A model generated the notes under the pieces. The model was given only the letters and a program-made list of their open reading frames with translations, was not told where the DNA came from and did no database searches. Position numbers and translations under genes: made by a program. A stretch of DNA of 49,871 nt from a virus, in IMG/VR virus record IMGVR_UViG_3300043449_001082, positions 1-49,871 of that record. One strand, written 5' to 3'. Of this stretch, positions 49,545 to 49,871 are shown piece after piece. Positions within the stretch are counted from its first letter, which is position 1. The number at the start of each line of letters is the position of its first letter.

Positions 49545-49871
49545 TCACCGGGAGCCCCTAGCCATCATCATGGCCGACGCCTGCACATCGTTACTCACTA
49601 CCCACCCATTGCCGGACGGGCTGATGATTTCCGCAATGAGGAGCGCCCCGATCATCTGGTCGGCTGACCCCGGCTTGAGCTTCTTGTCAGCTGTCGCCTC
49701 CGTGCACCCATCCGCGATCAGCTTGGCCCGGAGCGCCGACCGGGTCAGGTACGGCATGCCGTTCTTTTCCTCGGCCCCGGACGCCCACCACGCCGCCTCG
49801 AACTGCTTACGCAGGCTCTCGACCTTGCTGTCCTTCTTTGCCGCCACGGGAGCCTCCGTGAGGCTCACGAC
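49545..49871 (-). CDS. Probable C-terminal piece of the primase-helicase
   Basis: Open at the right edge; 107 residues can be read from GTG 49868 but the frame continues to 49871 without a stop. It starts with an Ala/Pro/Lys linker (EAPVAAKKDSKVESLRKQFE) and then a small winged-helix-like domain (YLTRSALRAKLIADGCTEA, GALLIAEIISPSGNGWVVS). Both the strand and the linker suit the end of the primase-helicase gene that leaves the left edge. Joining the ends directly shifts the frame, so a few bases appear missing at the junction. An independent small gene is the alternative. Confidence 0.6.
   Translation of the reverse strand, partial: VVSLTEAPVAAKKDSKVESLRKQFEAAWWASGAEEKNGMPYLTRSALRAKLIADGCTEATADKKLKPGSADQMIGALLIAEIISPSGNGWVVSNDVQASAMMMARGSR

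Overview
The window looks like an almost complete genome of a tailed, podovirus-type phage of an alphaproteobacterium, probably from the rhizobial side. It carries a terminase pair, a P22-sized portal, scaffold, major capsid protein, tail adaptors, several glycine/alanine-rich proteins that look ejected, fibres and a lysis cassette, but no tape-measure, sheath or tube genes. Host clues are a GcrA-like regulator (GcrA is an alphaproteobacterial cell-cycle factor), a holin of the gene-transfer-agent 3-TM type, and GC-rich DNA. The primase-helicase gene is cut by both window edges: its N-terminal 553 codons run off the left end and what looks like its C-terminus enters from the right end. The sequence is therefore probably a circular or circularly permuted genome opened inside this gene.

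Layout. (1) 1-1835, minus: primase-helicase and a small HTH regulator, with a divergent control region at 1836-1952. (2) 1953-14781, plus: early operon with Sak4-like ATPase, DUF669 protein, Cas4/RecB-like nuclease, endonuclease VII-like HNH protein, DEAD/DEAH helicase, VRR-NUC nuclease, C5-cytosine methyltransferase (with a second gene apparently overprinted in it), DnaA-domain-IV-like protein, HTH proteins, a secreted transglycosylase, GcrA-like protein, serine recombinase and DEDD exoribonuclease. A minus-strand ASCH pair sits inside it at 12011-12621. (3) 46447 down to 14759, minus: one long late block in the order terS, terL, polyvalent ejected protein, disordered virion protein, portal, GroES-like cochaperonin, scaffold, decoration, capsid, small virion proteins, collagen-like fibre with a glycosyltransferase, S74 fibre, holin/muramidase, adaptor, P22 gp10-like protein and four probable internal proteins. 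Two strong terminators flank the gene just after the capsid. (4) 46601-49271, plus: right early arm of small genes driven by two near-identical promoters and ending in an adenine methyltransferase. (5) 49368-49543: an array of 18 GTAC tetranucleotides between convergent genes, the best origin or structural-site candidate.

How it works together. The early genes supply replication (primase-helicase, helicase, DnaA-like, single-strand-binding-like and annealing proteins), DNA processing nucleases, two DNA methyltransferases and host-directed regulators. The late block builds a short-tailed virion whose internal proteins share short x-GG-x motifs. Genes are tightly coupled: ATGA, TGATG and TTGA stop/start overlaps are everywhere.

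Most promising for novelty: the overprinted gene inside the cytosine methyltransferase (7984-8421), the GTAC array (49368-49543), the recombination tract around the HNH gene (about 4855-5758), the polyvalent ejected protein (42252-44582), and the GPT-collagen fibre beside a glycosyltransferase (26992-29502). All family assignments are by eye; no database search was run.
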